DNA from: Gammaproteobacteria bacterium
Lineage (GTDB): Bacteria > Pseudomonadota > Gammaproteobacteria > Burkholderiales > Burkholderiaceae_D
Direction of reading: 5' to 3'
Assembly (NCBI GenBank): GCA_903970185.1
Contig: CAJCIC010000020.1
Span: 62,001 to 126,000 of the forward strand
Length of the DNA stretch: 64,000 nt
Numbering within the stretch: the stretch's first letter is position 1; each line of letters starts with the position of its first letter. Shown one piece after another: positions 16,404 to 25,438 of the stretch. The translations under genes were made by a program, and so were the position numbers. The notes beneath the pieces are model-generated. The model was not told the DNA's origin, ran no database searches, and worked only from the letters and a program-made list of their open reading frames with translations.

Positions 16404-19122
16404 AGCGGGTCAGCGAGCGCATCGACGGCTCAGCAATCCTGAAGGTATTCTTGCCGGCGCCCTTTGCCGCGTACATTGCGAAGTCCGCTGCATGCATGAG
16501 GCCAACCACGCCATCGGCGCTGTCCGGGAAAATCGCGATGCCGACACTGGTATTGACCGACACCATGCTGTCGTTGATCTGCATCGGCTCGCCGACCTGC
16601 TCAATCACACGTCGTGCGGTCTGCTCAAGATCGGTGGACCCTGCGAACTGATGCAGCACAATCACGAATTCGTCGCCGCCAAGCCGCGCCACGGTATCGA
16701 GCTGGCGCACGTTGCGGGTCAGCCGCTCGGCAATCTGCTTGAGCACTTCGTCACCGGCATGGTGACCGAACTCGTCGTTGATCGCCTTGAAGCCGTCCAG
16801 ATCGAGCATGAGCAGCGCAAGCCGTCCCGACTCGCGACGCACGCGGGCCAGTGACTGCTCGAATCGGTCCTGCAGCAGCCTGCGGTTGGGAAGGCCGGTG
16901 AGTTCATCGTGATTCGCTGAATACCAGCTTTGCTGCTCCTGCGCCTTGCGATCGGAGATGTCGGCAAAAACCCAGATGTTGAGCACACCGATATCGTCCA
17001 TCTCGATGGAACGGCCGGTGACGGCGACCCAGAGTGCACGGCCGTTCGAATGCGTCAGGCTTTGTTCCACCTTGATCACGGCGCGATGCTCGTCGAGCTG
17101 CTTTTCGACTTGCTCCCACATCGCCGGCTCGGCGAAATACTGGCCAAGTGGGCGCGTGACCAATTCGCCAATGGTCACGCCGATAAGATCAGCGAAGGCC
17201 TGGTTGACCCGATAGATACGGCCATCGCGCACGAGCACGATGCCTTCGCCTGCGGCATCGAAAATCAGCCGCTGCAGGCGCGTTGCATCCTGGAAGGCAC
17301 GCTCACGACGCTTGACGTGCGTGATGTCAGTCGTGATCCCCATCACACCCTCGATCTTGCCTTCGCTATCGAAAAGCGGCACGGCATTGATACTGACAAA
17401 AATGCGCCTCTTGCTCTTCGTCATGTGCACCAGTTCAACGTTTCTGACTGTTGCACCCTTGAGCACCGGCTCGAACATCGCGCGCACCTCGGGCGACATG
17501 GCCTCGGGGGCGATGCACTCATAGACATGGTGCCCGACCATCTGGTGCGGCTCGAAGCCGTAGAGGTCACGCGCACCGCGATCGTTAACGAAGGTGGTAA
17601 TGCCATCAGGATCGCAGCGCCAGATGCAGGTATTGGAGGCGTCAACCAGGCCGCGATGAAAGATCTCGCTGGCCTTGAGCTGTTCCTGGATCTGGTTCAT
17701 CGCCGTGGTGTCCGTGATCGAGCCGGTCAGGCGGTCGACGCCGCCTGCCACGCCCGAAACGGCAATCGCCGTCTCACGCAGCCAGATCGTGTCCAGCCCG
17801 ACGCGCACGCGATATTGCACGTCAAACGGCACGCCCTGGGTGAGCGTCAGCATGCGTTCTTCGTCGACGCGGCCGCGATCGTCAGGGTGGATCATCTCGT
17901 GATGAAAGAACACCCGTTGTGGCAATGGCTCGACCGAGCTCAGATCAAAGCCCAGAAGGCTGCGAAAGCGCCTTGAATAAAAGAAGCGGTTGCCGACCAG
18001 ATCGGCGTCCCATACGCCGGACTGCAAGGCATCGAGCGCGAGCCGCAAACGCTCGCGACTGACCGAGAGTTCACGCTCTGTCGACAGCCTAAGCGTGATG
18101 TCCTCGAGCACCGTGACAATCGGCGAGGCCGGGTCGGCTGGATCGACAAGCCCCGCGTTGACTTCGACGGCAAGCACGCTATTGTCCTTGCGACGGCGCT
18201 TTTGCACGCGCGCCGAGGCATTCCTGCCCTCAAGAATGTCACGGACCAAGGCCTCGTTTTGGGCGTGCTCCTCTGCCGACAGGGCGAGCATTTCGGCAGG
18301 CTTGCCAATCAGCTCCTCGCGGCTGTAGCCAAGCATTGCAGTAATCCGCTCATTGCAGTCCTGGATTACGCCGCCGTCTGTCACCACCACACCCACCGTC
18401 AAGGTATCCAGGAGCGTGCGTTGTTCAGCCGCCGAGGCTTCTTCAACCATGCGTTCGTAGAGGCTTAGCCGATAGCGTTTCGCGCTGAGCATGTTCGCCG
18501 TGAGGCCAATTCCTGCCAGAAGGAGCCACAAAAAAAGCAGTGTGCTAGCGCCCGCGGCATTGCTCGTGGCATAGGCCACGGTCTGGCCAAGAACGATGGG
18601 AACCAGATAGTAGGGACCGGCGAGCCTGCTCTGGCCAAACGCAGGAATGCCGGCAAACGCCACGGTCGTCACGATCGTTGCAAGCAGGTAGGAGGTGGCT
18701 GGCGCTGCGCCCGTCTCAAACCAGGACAGACCGCCCCAGGCCATGCCCTCAAACAGCGCAGCCAGCGCAAGACTGCGTTCCCAGGCGGGCGAAGGCTGGT
18801 GCTTGTTGCGCGCGCGCATCCACCGCACATAGACCGCTGCGCGAGCGAAAAGGGCAACGCCGATGACTGCCAGCCAGCCCCGGATGAGCGCCACCGGCGC
18901 CAAAGGCCACAGCAGATGAAGCGCGGCACCGGCCGCGCCGACATCGATCCAGAGCACAAGGCCACCTAGCCGCGTCATGCTTTGCAACAACTCCGAGCGG
19001 ATGCGGTAGCCTAGGCTGCCGTCGCCTGCCGGCGGGAGCCTCAATGAAGACTTTGCATTTAAACCTGTCATATCCTCGACGACCTGGCCGTGCGCCCGCA
19101 GACGGATCGATGCAGTCAGCAT
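16384..19122 (-). CDS. Membrane-bound diguanylate cyclase with four PAS domains
   Basis: This sensor makes cyclic di-GMP from two GTP. About six transmembrane segments (roughly residues 45-220) are followed by four consecutive PAS/PAC-type sensor domains (approximately 235-345, 360-480, 490-605, 620-735) and a C-terminal GGDEF domain. The active-site motif is an intact GGDEF, and five residues upstream RQLD fits the product-inhibition I-site RxxD, so it should be active and feedback-controlled. No EAL or HD-GYP domain is present. The start is uncertain: ATGs at 19164, 19122 and 19071 are all in frame, and none has a well-spaced ribosome-binding site. PAS ligands cannot be told. Confidence 0.9.
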   Translation of the reverse strand: MLTASIRLRAHGQVVEDMTGLNAKSSLRLPPAGDGSLGYRIRSELLQSMTRLGGLVLWIDVGAAGAALHLLWPLAPVALIRGWLAVIGVALFARAAVYVRWMRARNKHQPSPAWERSLALAALFEGMAWGGLSWFETGAAPATSYLLATIVTTVAFAGIPAFGQSRLAGPYYLVPIVLGQTVAYATSNAAGASTLLFLWLLLAGIGLTANMLSAKRYRLSLYERMVEEASAAEQRTLLDTLTVGVVVTDGGVIQDCNERITAMLGYSREELIGKPAEMLALSAEEHAQNEALVRDILEGRNASARVQKRRRKDNSVLAVEVNAGLVDPADPASPIVTVLEDITLRLSTERELSVSRERLRLALDALQSGVWDADLVGNRFFYSRRFRSLLGFDLSSVEPLPQRVFFHHEMIHPDDRGRVDEERMLTLTQGVPFDVQYRVRVGLDTIWLRETAIAVSGVAGGVDRLTGSITDTTAMNQIQEQLKASEIFHRGLVDASNTCIWRCDPDGITTFVNDRGARDLYGFEPHQMVGHHVYECIAPEAMSPEVRAMFEPVLKGATVRNVELVHMTKSKRRIFVSINAVPLFDSEGKIEGVMGITTDITHVKRRERAFQDATRLQRLIFDAAGEGIVLVRDGRIYRVNQAFADLIGVTIGELVTRPLGQYFAEPAMWEQVEKQLDEHRAVIKVEQSLTHSNGRALWVAVTGRSIEMDDIGVLNIWVFADISDRKAQEQQSWYSANHDELTGLPNRRLLQDRFEQSLARVRRESGRLALLMLDLDGFKAINDEFGHHAGDEVLKQIAERLTRNVRQLDTVARLGGDEFVIVLHQFAGSTDLEQTARRVIEQVGEPMQINDSMVSVNTSVGIAIFPDSADGVVGLMHAADFAMYAAKGAGKNTFRIAEPSMRSLTRSKSLPG

Positions 19123-19227
19123 CCCGAGGGACGACCCCCTCCCGGCAAAAAGCCACCCCCACAATATAGTGCAACAGCTTTAAGACCAGCCATCGTGCAT
19201 AGTTCACATTGCGTAACGGGGGATTCT

Positions 19228-20154
19228 GTGCTTGCCAGAACCGGGACTGCGCCAACGCGCAACTATGTCGGCCGCTTCGCACCGACGCCAAGCGGGCCAT
19301 TGCACTTCGGCTCCCTCGTCGCTGCGATGGCAAGCTGGCTTGATGCCAGAAACGCCGCAGGCACCTGGCTCGTCAGAATCGAGGACCTCGACACCCCGCG
19401 CAACGTCCCGGGCGCGGCGGAGGACATCCTGCGATCACTGCTTGCATTTGGCATGGAGGCCGATGGCGAAATCGTCTGGCAAAGCCGACGCCTGGCCTTC
19501 TATGACGAGGCGCTTGCGACCCTGGCTTTGGCATCGCTCACGTTCTTTTGCACCTGCACCCGCAAGGAGATTGCCGATTCGCAGCTGCCTGGCGCCAAGA
19601 GCGCGTTGATCTACCCGGGCACCTGCAGAACGCGGCCTGGCCAAGACCAGGGCGCATTGCGCATCGCGGTGCCTGCCGGTGAAATCTGCTTTGTCGATCG
19701 CTGCCATGGGCGCCAGTGCCAGGATCTGGCCATTGACGTCGGCGACTTCGTCTTGCGGCGCGCTGACGGCATCATCACGTACCAGCTTGCGGTTGTCGTC
19801 GACGACGCCGCACAGGGCATCACCCACGTTGTGCGCGGGGCCGACTTGATCGACTCGACGCCGCGCCAGATCTTCTTGCAGCGAGCACTCGGGCTCGCCA
19901 CACCCGACTACCTGCATGTGCCTGTCGTCGTCAATGGGCGAGGAGAAAAACTCAGCAAGCAGACCGGAGCGGTCGCTCTTGACTCAGAGGATGCCATCGC
20001 CCTGCTCGCCCGCGCCGCGTGCCATTTGCGGCTTGGCACGATCAAAGCCGCGACGCTGGCTGGCTTCTGGCGCGAGGCGCTTTTGCGCTACAGTGACCTT
20101 GAACCCGCCGCCTTGGTGTCGCATCCAGCCCCATGCCCGTCAATCACGAGTTAG
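19228..20154 (+). CDS. gluQ: Glutamyl-Q tRNA(Asp) synthetase
   Basis: GluQ attaches glutamate to queuosine at the wobble position of tRNA-Asp. The 308-residue chain is the shortened catalytic part of glutamyl-tRNA synthetase with no anticodon-binding domain. The HIGH-like element is PSGPLHFGS, the KMSKS-like element is GEKLSKQ, and the zinc site is Cys108, Cys110, Tyr129 and Cys133 (FCTC...YPGTC). I choose the GTG at 19228, preceded by a purine-rich GGGGGA about five bases upstream; longer frames lack a good start. The stop overlaps the next gene by 22 bases. Confidence 0.93.
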   Translation: MLARTGTAPTRNYVGRFAPTPSGPLHFGSLVAAMASWLDARNAAGTWLVRIEDLDTPRNVPGAAEDILRSLLAFGMEADGEIVWQSRRLAFYDEALATLALASLTFFCTCTRKEIADSQLPGAKSALIYPGTCRTRPGQDQGALRIAVPAGEICFVDRCHGRQCQDLAIDVGDFVLRRADGIITYQLAVVVDDAAQGITHVVRGADLIDSTPRQIFLQRALGLATPDYLHVPVVVNGRGEKLSKQTGAVALDSEDAIALLARAACHLRLGTIKAATLAGFWREALLRYSDLEPAALVSHPAPCPSITS

Positions 20155-20546
20155 CCTCGATTCTTGCGTCAACCCAACGCATTGCCCTCGTTGGCGCGTC
20201 GCCCGACCCGTCGCGCGACAGCCATCGGGTGATGGCCTATCTGTTGCGAGCGGGCTTTGAGGTCACGCCGGTGAATCCGACGATTGACAGCGTCCTCGGC
20301 AAGAAATCCTTTGCAAACCTGAAAGACGTGCCAACGCCGATTGATACGGTCGTGTGTTTCAGGCGCAGCGAGGAGATCGAGCCGATCGCACGTGACGCGG
20401 TCGCCATCGGTGCCAGAAATCTCTGGATGCAACTGGGCGTGGTCAATGACCACGCGCGCCAGATTGCGACCGAAGGTGGCCTGAAGGTGGTGATGAACCG
20501 CTGCATCATGGTCGATCACGCCCAGGCACAGCGCACGAACCGCTAG
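20133..20546 (+). CDS. CoA-binding protein, YccU family
   Basis: A 137-residue single-domain Rossmann protein like E. coli YccU. The nucleotide-binding loop is IALVGASPDPSRDSHRV; the later VVCFRRSEEIEPIARDAV and WMQLGVVNDHA...MNRCIMVDHA blocks are those of the CoA-binding domain also found in succinyl-CoA synthetase alpha. Cellular role is unknown. It starts inside the gluQ gene (22-base overlap), so it is likely cotranslated with it. Its stop overlaps the stop of the convergent rhlE by four bases (CTAG). Confidence 0.9.
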   Translation: MPVNHELASILASTQRIALVGASPDPSRDSHRVMAYLLRAGFEVTPVNPTIDSVLGKKSFANLKDVPTPIDTVVCFRRSEEIEPIARDAVAIGARNLWMQLGVVNDHARQIATEGGLKVVMNRCIMVDHAQAQRTNR

Positions 20547-22009
20547 GCGGTCTCGGTCTTGGCCCGCTTGCCACCGAGCAAGGCGGCTACTGCAGGTCGT
20601 TTTTCGGCTGCTCGCGCAAGCCCTGGCTGGGCTTGCTGCGGCTGAACCTTTACAGATGCCGCAGCGTCGTCCTGGGGCTGGTAGGGCTTCATGAACCATT
20701 CGTCCACCGGTGCTACGGTGCGCTCGCTCGGACGCCTTTGCACCGGCTCTGCCCGGCCGCGCTCGGCTGACGGCTCGCGCGCGCTGCGTTCACGATGACG
20801 CACCCGCTCAGGATCGAAACCCTCGAGATCCTTGCGCACGATGGGTGTCTTGGTCAATTTCTCGATATCCTGCAGATAGCGCTCTTCCTCGCGCGCCATG
20901 AGCGAAATTGCATCACCTGAGGCACCGGCACGGCCGGTGCGGCCAATGCGGTGCACGTAGTCTTCCGGTGAATGCGGCAGGTCGTAATTGATCACACAGG
21001 GAAGCTCGACGATATCCAGCCCGCGCGCAGCAACATCGGTCGCGACCAGAACCTCGACCTCGCCGCGCTTGAAAGCCTCAAGCGCGACCATCCGTTCCTT
21101 TTGCGACTTGTCGCCGTGAATCGCATCGGCCTTGATGCCTTCGCGCTGCAGTTCGCGCGCAAGGCGCGAGGTGCCAATCTTGGTATTGGAGAAGACCAGG
21201 ACCTGTTTCAGGTTTCTCTGGCGAATGATGAAAGCCACCGCAGCGCGCTTGGATTCGCTCGGTACCGCATAGACGATCTGGCTGACATTGTCGGCGGTGG
21301 CATTGCGCCTTGCCACTTCGATGAGCGCGGGATCCTGCATGAACGACTGCGCGAGCCTCTTGATTTCGGTCGAAAACGTCGCCGAAAACATCAGATTCTG
21401 GCGCTGCTTGGGCAAGAGATTGATGATGCGCTGAAGGTCGGGCAAAAAGCCCATGTCAAGCATCCGGTCGGCCTCGTCAAGGACCAGAATCTGTGTCTGC
21501 GACAAATTCAGGGTCTTTTGCTGGACGTGGTCGAGTAGCCGGCCAGGGGTTGCAATCAGGATTTCGACCCCGGCACGCAGGGCCGCGGTTTGCGGCGCCA
21601 TGTCCATGCCACCAAACACCACCGTCGAGCGCAAGGCCGTATGGCGGGAGTAACTCGCGACGTTCTCGGCAACCTGATCGGCGAGCTCACGCGTGGGTGT
21701 CAGGATCAGGGCACGCACCGGATGGCGCGCAGGCGAGGTGCTGGTGCTTGCAAGCGGCAGGAGCTTTTGGATGATCGGCAAGGCGAAACCTGCGGTCTTG
21801 CCGGTTCCGGTTTGCGCTGCCCCCATCACATCTCGCCCCATCAGGACCACGGGGATGGCCTGCGCCTGGATCGGGGTGGGGGTGGTGTAGCCTTGCTCGC
21901 TTAAGGCCCGCAAAACATCGGCATGGAGGCCGAAGTCGGAAAACTGGATTGTAGGGTTCACAAAGGGTTGGAGCGGAAATGCGCCAAGCGCACAGGACGG
22001 AAGACTCAC
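20543..22009 (-). CDS. rhlE: DEAD-box ATP-dependent RNA helicase RhlE
   Basis: A 488-residue RNA helicase involved in ribosome assembly or RNA decay. Ordered motifs are visible: the Q motif around PTPIQAQAIP, motif I AQTGTGKT, PTRELA, TPGRLLD, motif II DEAD, motif III SAT, and motif VI HRIGRTGR. After about residue 385 comes a basic, disordered tail (rich in Arg, Glu, Pro, Ala), normal for RhlE. A GTG at 21961 is an alternative start. A promoter with a -10 GATAAT lies upstream at 22052-22057. Confidence 0.93.
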   Translation of the reverse strand: MSLPSCALGAFPLQPFVNPTIQFSDFGLHADVLRALSEQGYTTPTPIQAQAIPVVLMGRDVMGAAQTGTGKTAGFALPIIQKLLPLASTSTSPARHPVRALILTPTRELADQVAENVASYSRHTALRSTVVFGGMDMAPQTAALRAGVEILIATPGRLLDHVQQKTLNLSQTQILVLDEADRMLDMGFLPDLQRIINLLPKQRQNLMFSATFSTEIKRLAQSFMQDPALIEVARRNATADNVSQIVYAVPSESKRAAVAFIIRQRNLKQVLVFSNTKIGTSRLARELQREGIKADAIHGDKSQKERMVALEAFKRGEVEVLVATDVAARGLDIVELPCVINYDLPHSPEDYVHRIGRTGRAGASGDAISLMAREEERYLQDIEKLTKTPIVRKDLEGFDPERVRHRERSAREPSAERGRAEPVQRRPSERTVAPVDEWFMKPYQPQDDAAASVKVQPQQAQPGLARAAEKRPAVAALLGGKRAKTETA

Positions 22010-22051
22010 CGCCAGGCGGCTTGCGCCGCATACCGACGTGCCAAAACATCA

Positions 22052-22081
22052 ATTATCGCAGGTCTGGGGCCTTGGCGCCAA
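22052..22081 (-). promoter_or_regulatory. Predicted rhlE promoter with palindromic -35 region
   Basis: On the minus strand TTGGCG (22076-22081) and GATAAT (22052-22057) are 18 bases apart. The -35 is part of the perfect palindrome TTGGCGCCAA (22072-22081), itself flanked by TGGGGCC/GGCCCCA at 22065-22071 and 22098-22104, so a dyad-binding regulator could act here. Confidence 0.45.
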
Positions 22082-22110
22082 GAAAATGCAATTTGCTGGC
22101 CCCAAGCGAC

Positions 22111-23442
22111 CTACGAAATCGACCGGAGAATCTCGCCAAGCATCGAGAAGATTTGGTCGATCTGCGATTTTTCAATGATGAGCGGCGGCGAAAGCGCAAT
22201 CGTCTCCCCGGTATAGCGCACCATCAGTCCCGCATCGAATGCGCGCCGAAAGACCTCTGCCGCCCGTGCGCCCGGGGTTTTGGCCCTCGGTTCGAGCTCG
22301 ATTGCGCCAATCAGGCCCAGATTTCGCAGATCGACGACCCATGGCGCCCCTTCAAGCCGGTGCAGCGCCTCTTCCCAGTAGGGAGCGAGATTTCTGGCGT
22401 TTTCGAGCAGTTTCGCCTCGCGGTACTCGTCAAGCGTCGCCATCGCCGCGGCGCAGGCGAGCGGATGGCCGGAGTAGGTGTAGCCGTGAAACAGCTCGAT
22501 GCCGCCAGCTGGTGCATGGCTGCCGCTCATGAAGGCCTCGTAAATGTGCTCCTTGACGAGCACCGCACCCATCGGCACGGCGCCGTTCGAAAGACCCTTG
22601 GCCGTCGCGATGATATCCGGCTCGACGTTGAAGAAATCGGTGGCAAATGGCGTACCGAGACGCCCGTAGCCTGTGATCACCTCGTCAAAAATCAGAAGAA
22701 TGCCGTGCCGATCGCAGATCGCGCGCAAGCGCTCGAGGTAGCCCTTAGGCGGCACCAGCACACCGGTTGATCCGGCAACCGGCTCGACGATCACCGCGGC
22801 GATCGTCGAGGCGTCGTGCAGGGTGACGATGCGCTCGAGTTCATCGGCCAACTCGGCCCCGTGCTCGGGCTGCCCGCGCGAGAACGCGTTGCGCTTCAAG
22901 TCATGCGTATGCGGCATGTGATCAACGCCTGACAGCAGCGGGCCGAAGTACTTGCGGTTGCTGACGATTCCGCCCACCGAAATGCCGCCAAAGCCGACCC
23001 CGTGATAGCCGCGCTCGCGACCGATGAGACGCGTGCGCGCGGCGTCGCCGCGCACGCGGTGGTAGGCAAGCGCCATCTTCAGGGCGGTATCAACCGATTC
23101 GGAGCCGGAATTGGTGTAGAAAACCTTGTCAAAGCGATGGTTGGCAAATTCGATCAGACGCGAAGCAAGCGTGAACGCGCTCGGATGCCCCATCTGGAAC
23201 GAAGGCGCGTAATCGAGTTCGTCCACCACCTGCCTGATCGCCGCGACGATCCTTGGCACGCAGTGGCCCGCATTGACGCACCAAAGACCCGCCGTGCCAT
23301 CGAGAATCTGGCGGCCATCGACAGATTGGTAGTACATGCCCGATGCGGAGCGCAAAAGGCGCGGCGAGGCCTTGAAATCCTTGTTGGCCGTAAACGGCAT
23401 CCAGAAGGCAGAAAGATCGAGGTTGGCGTCGGAGAGGTTCAT
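22111..23442 (-). CDS. Class III omega-amino acid:pyruvate aminotransferase
   Basis: A PLP-dependent aminotransferase of 443 residues close to beta-alanine/omega-amino acid:pyruvate transaminases. The PLP-binding Lys is Lys282 in ATAKGLSNG, the cofactor Asp is Asp253 in FDEV, and SGSE...YHG and PVAGSTGVLVPP match the family. The N-terminal LSAFWMPFTANKDFKASPR segment is typical of this subgroup. Start at the ATG at 23442; a longer frame adds an implausible N-terminus. No dehydrogenase partner is adjacent, so its physiological substrate (beta-alanine, GABA or a diamine) remains open. Confidence 0.9.
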   Translation of the reverse strand: MNLSDANLDLSAFWMPFTANKDFKASPRLLRSASGMYYQSVDGRQILDGTAGLWCVNAGHCVPRIVAAIRQVVDELDYAPSFQMGHPSAFTLASRLIEFANHRFDKVFYTNSGSESVDTALKMALAYHRVRGDAARTRLIGRERGYHGVGFGGISVGGIVSNRKYFGPLLSGVDHMPHTHDLKRNAFSRGQPEHGAELADELERIVTLHDASTIAAVIVEPVAGSTGVLVPPKGYLERLRAICDRHGILLIFDEVITGYGRLGTPFATDFFNVEPDIIATAKGLSNGAVPMGAVLVKEHIYEAFMSGSHAPAGGIELFHGYTYSGHPLACAAAMATLDEYREAKLLENARNLAPYWEEALHRLEGAPWVVDLRNLGLIGAIELEPRAKTPGARAAEVFRRAFDAGLMVRYTGETIALSPPLIIEKSQIDQIFSMLGEILRSIS

Positions 23443-23507
23443 GACAGGCGAAATGCGAAGAGAAAACGAACAGTGTGGCGACTTCAACAGCGATGTGCAA
23501 CCGGCCC

Positions 23508-23729
23508 TCAGTCGTCAGTCCATACGAAAAGTGCAACCGACAAACCGATACCGACAAGCCACATCAGCCAGGTGTTATCGAGGATGAAATAGGGATATAC
23601 GCACAAGGCGATGCCAAGTCCGAGCGCACGCGGCTTCTTCTGCTTTTTTCCGTAGAAGAATGCGGCAGTGCCAATGACCCCGAAAAGAATCGCCGCGAAG
23701 ATGATCGAAGGCGACGGCAAGTCAAGCAT
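23508..23729 (-). CDS. Small two-helix membrane protein
   Basis: A 73-residue inner-membrane protein with helix 1 at about residues 9-26 (IIFAAILFGVIGTAAFFYG), a basic cytoplasmic loop (KKQKKPR) and one or two helices between about 35 and 70 (GIALCVYPYFILDNTWLMW). The pattern and Tyr-Pro-Tyr-Phe motif are conserved in small uncharacterised proteobacterial proteins. It sits 65 bases upstream of the aminotransferase start in the same direction, so cotranscription is possible. No function can be assigned. Confidence 0.75.
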   Translation of the reverse strand: MLDLPSPSIIFAAILFGVIGTAAFFYGKKQKKPRALGLGIALCVYPYFILDNTWLMWLVGIGLSVALFVWTDD

Positions 23730-23892
23730 GAAAGGACCAAATTCGTGCGCTGCAACAGCGAATCACAAAATCACTCTGTGTGTGTCACAAGGCAAACAAT
23801 TGTAAAGGACCCGAGTTCTGGGTGTTTCCGCGCTTGAAATTTCCTGCGCAAGCAACGATCATTCGGGCCATTGAAGTCCTCTTGCACGGAAT

Positions 23893-24189
23893 ATGAAGGA
23901 TACATTCGAAGTCGAGTTCGGGCCGTGGATCGTCGCATCGCTGGATGAGACCGGCAGCCCCGTGTCAAATGGGGCGGGAGTTCATTTTCAGGTTCGCTTT
24001 GCAGGTGAGACGATTGCCAGCACGGTCAGCCGCCAGGCCCTCGAAGCACTTGAACTAGGTCCAGTCGATGATCTGGTTGCAGCCTATCGCGCCCACCGCG
24101 TGCAAATCGACGAAGTCGCGCTGAATCTCGTCGCCATGGGCTTTCGCTCACCACGGGTTGTCGTGCGCCTGCACCACGTCGCCCACTGA
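23893..24189 (+). CDS. DUF1488-like small protein (paralog 1 of 3)
   Basis: A 98-residue cytoplasmic protein of unknown function. It shares a clear core with the two genes at 49191 and 49477: V-x-F near the start, VSRQAL (V-[ST]-R-[EQ]-x-L), AYRAHRVQID ([YF]-x-x-HR), then a helix with A-x-x-L and MGFRSPRVVVRLHH. The layout resembles DUF1488/YrdB proteins, though that is a remote match by eye. It stands alone here, ended by a terminator at 24200-24229, and is convergent with the GIY-YIG-like gene. Confidence 0.78.
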   Translation: MKDTFEVEFGPWIVASLDETGSPVSNGAGVHFQVRFAGETIASTVSRQALEALELGPVDDLVAAYRAHRVQIDEVALNLVAMGFRSPRVVVRLHHVAH

Positions 24190-24199
24190 CGACCCGCAG

Positions 24200-24229
24200 G
24201 GCTACGCCTGCCACACGGCGTAGCCTTTT
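24200..24229 (+). terminator. Intrinsic terminator made from the end of the convergent gene
   Basis: GGCTACGC (24200-24207) pairs perfectly with GCGTAGCC (24218-24225), followed by TTTT. It terminates the plus-strand DUF1488-like gene. The hairpin bases are at the same time the last codons and stop of the minus-strand gene ending at 24202; there is no T-run in that direction. Confidence 0.75.
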
Positions 24230-24531
24230 CCCCGCAGATCGAGGGCGAGTTCGACTTCCATCTCGCACGCGACGCGATAGGGCATCGGGTTGAACACCGC
24301 ATACAGTTGCGGCAACAGCCGCAGGCCAAATTCAAAAACATAGCGGTTCGACTGAATTCCGGCCTTGTGGCGATCGAAGCGCAAATCCGGATCAAGGCCC
24401 GTCATGCCAACATAAAGGCACGGCATGCCGTACACGTGCCCCGGATTGGCCATCCTGAAGCGGACATCGTCGAGCACCCTGGCATCGAGTTCGACGACGT
24501 AGACGTGGTGGCGGGCGCGTTGAAAGTTCAC
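24202..24531 (-). CDS. GIY-YIG-like domain protein
   Basis: A protein of about 109 residues with a GIY-YIG-type core: HHVYVVELD (first strand, Y-V-V), PCLYVGMTG (second strand, YVG-M-T), then DPDLRFDRHKAG with the conserved helix Arg and His, and a C-terminal Glu in MEVELALDL. Family members are nucleases or related to them, but this small subgroup (with RLLPQLY and NPMPY motifs) has no known substrate. The GTG at 24531 is the best start before the domain; there is no clear ribosome-binding site, so the true start may differ. Confidence 0.7.
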   Translation of the reverse strand: MNFQRARHHVYVVELDARVLDDVRFRMANPGHVYGMPCLYVGMTGLDPDLRFDRHKAGIQSNRYVFEFGLRLLPQLYAVFNPMPYRVACEMEVELALDLRGKGYAVWQA

Positions 24532-24846
24532 TGGCTTTGCAGGGATCGCGCGTAAACACGAACTTTGGTGCGGAACTGTTGCGGGATAGCTACAAACGGC
24601 AACTGCGTGCCCTTGCACCCCAAATCGGCCCCGCAGCACCCGGGAAAGGCTCGCGCTGCCGCGGCGCAGCAAGCGATTTTCTACGCCTGCCGCAGGTCAA
24701 TCCGATTGCGAAATTGTCGCGGCGATGTTCTGCGCGGCGAGCGCGTTGCCGCAGAGGGCATCGCGACAACCCAATGGCACTTCGTCGGTCACGCTGGATC
24801 GCACCACGTGCAAGGCGAAGGCAACTTCCAAGGCCAAAAGCCTGAT
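24532..24846. other. 315-base intergenic stretch without a recognisable gene
   Basis: No frame here gives a recognisable protein on either strand and no tRNA or strong terminator was found. It should contain the promoter of the GIY-YIG-like gene and the 3' region of the VOC gene. Confidence 0.5.
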
Positions 24847-25281
24847 TCACTTGGCGAATAACGATTCCATGCGAGCAAACGCCTTGAACTCGAGCGCATT
24901 TCCACTTGGATCGAGAAAAAACATGGTCGCCTGCTCGCCAACTTCGCCTTTGAAGCGGATATGCGGCTCGATGATGAAATCGACGTGGGCGCCACGCAGT
25001 TTGTCGGCGGCCTCTTGCCACTGCTGCATCGACAGCACCACGCCAAAATGGCGCACGGGCACGGCGTCACCATCGACTGCACTGCTCGCGCGATGTCCGA
25101 CCTCATCTGGCGACAGATGCGCAACAATCTGATGGCCGAAAAAATTGAAGTCGACCCAGTCCGGCGCGCTGCGGCCTTCGGGACAACCCAGAAGGTCGCC
25201 ATAGAACTCGCGCGCAGCAGAAATGCTGTGCACCGGAAAAGCAAGATGAAAGGGCGGCAGCGCGTGGGTCGAGCCGTTCAT
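24847..25281 (-). CDS. VOC superfamily (glyoxalase/dioxygenase-like) protein
   Basis: A 144-residue protein of two beta-alpha-beta-beta-beta modules. [22 protein letters not shown] begins the first module with the usual metal-ligand His, [11 protein letters not shown] the second, and [15 protein letters not shown] supplies the second-half Glu. This arrangement is found in a widespread uncharacterised Glo_EDI_BRP_like subgroup. The ATG at 25281 has a GAGGA upstream at good distance; a slightly longer start would include it. The substrate is unknown. Confidence 0.85.
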   Translation of the reverse strand: MNGSTHALPPFHLAFPVHSISAAREFYGDLLGCPEGRSAPDWVDFNFFGHQIVAHLSPDEVGHRASSAVDGDAVPVRHFGVVLSMQQWQEAADKLRGAHVDFIIEPHIRFKGEVGEQATMFFLDPSGNALEFKAFARMESLFAK

Positions 25282-25438
25282 GGCGATGTTCCTCAAAAAA
25301 GGCAGCTGTGATCATTTTATCGCGGCTCGCGCCTCGCGGCAGCTTCAAGGAAAGCCACGAATGTTGCTTCAACAAGAGAATAGACTTACGGCGGCGCATG
25401 ACGCCTGGCGCTGACTCCCCGTCAAAACCCCTTTTCCC

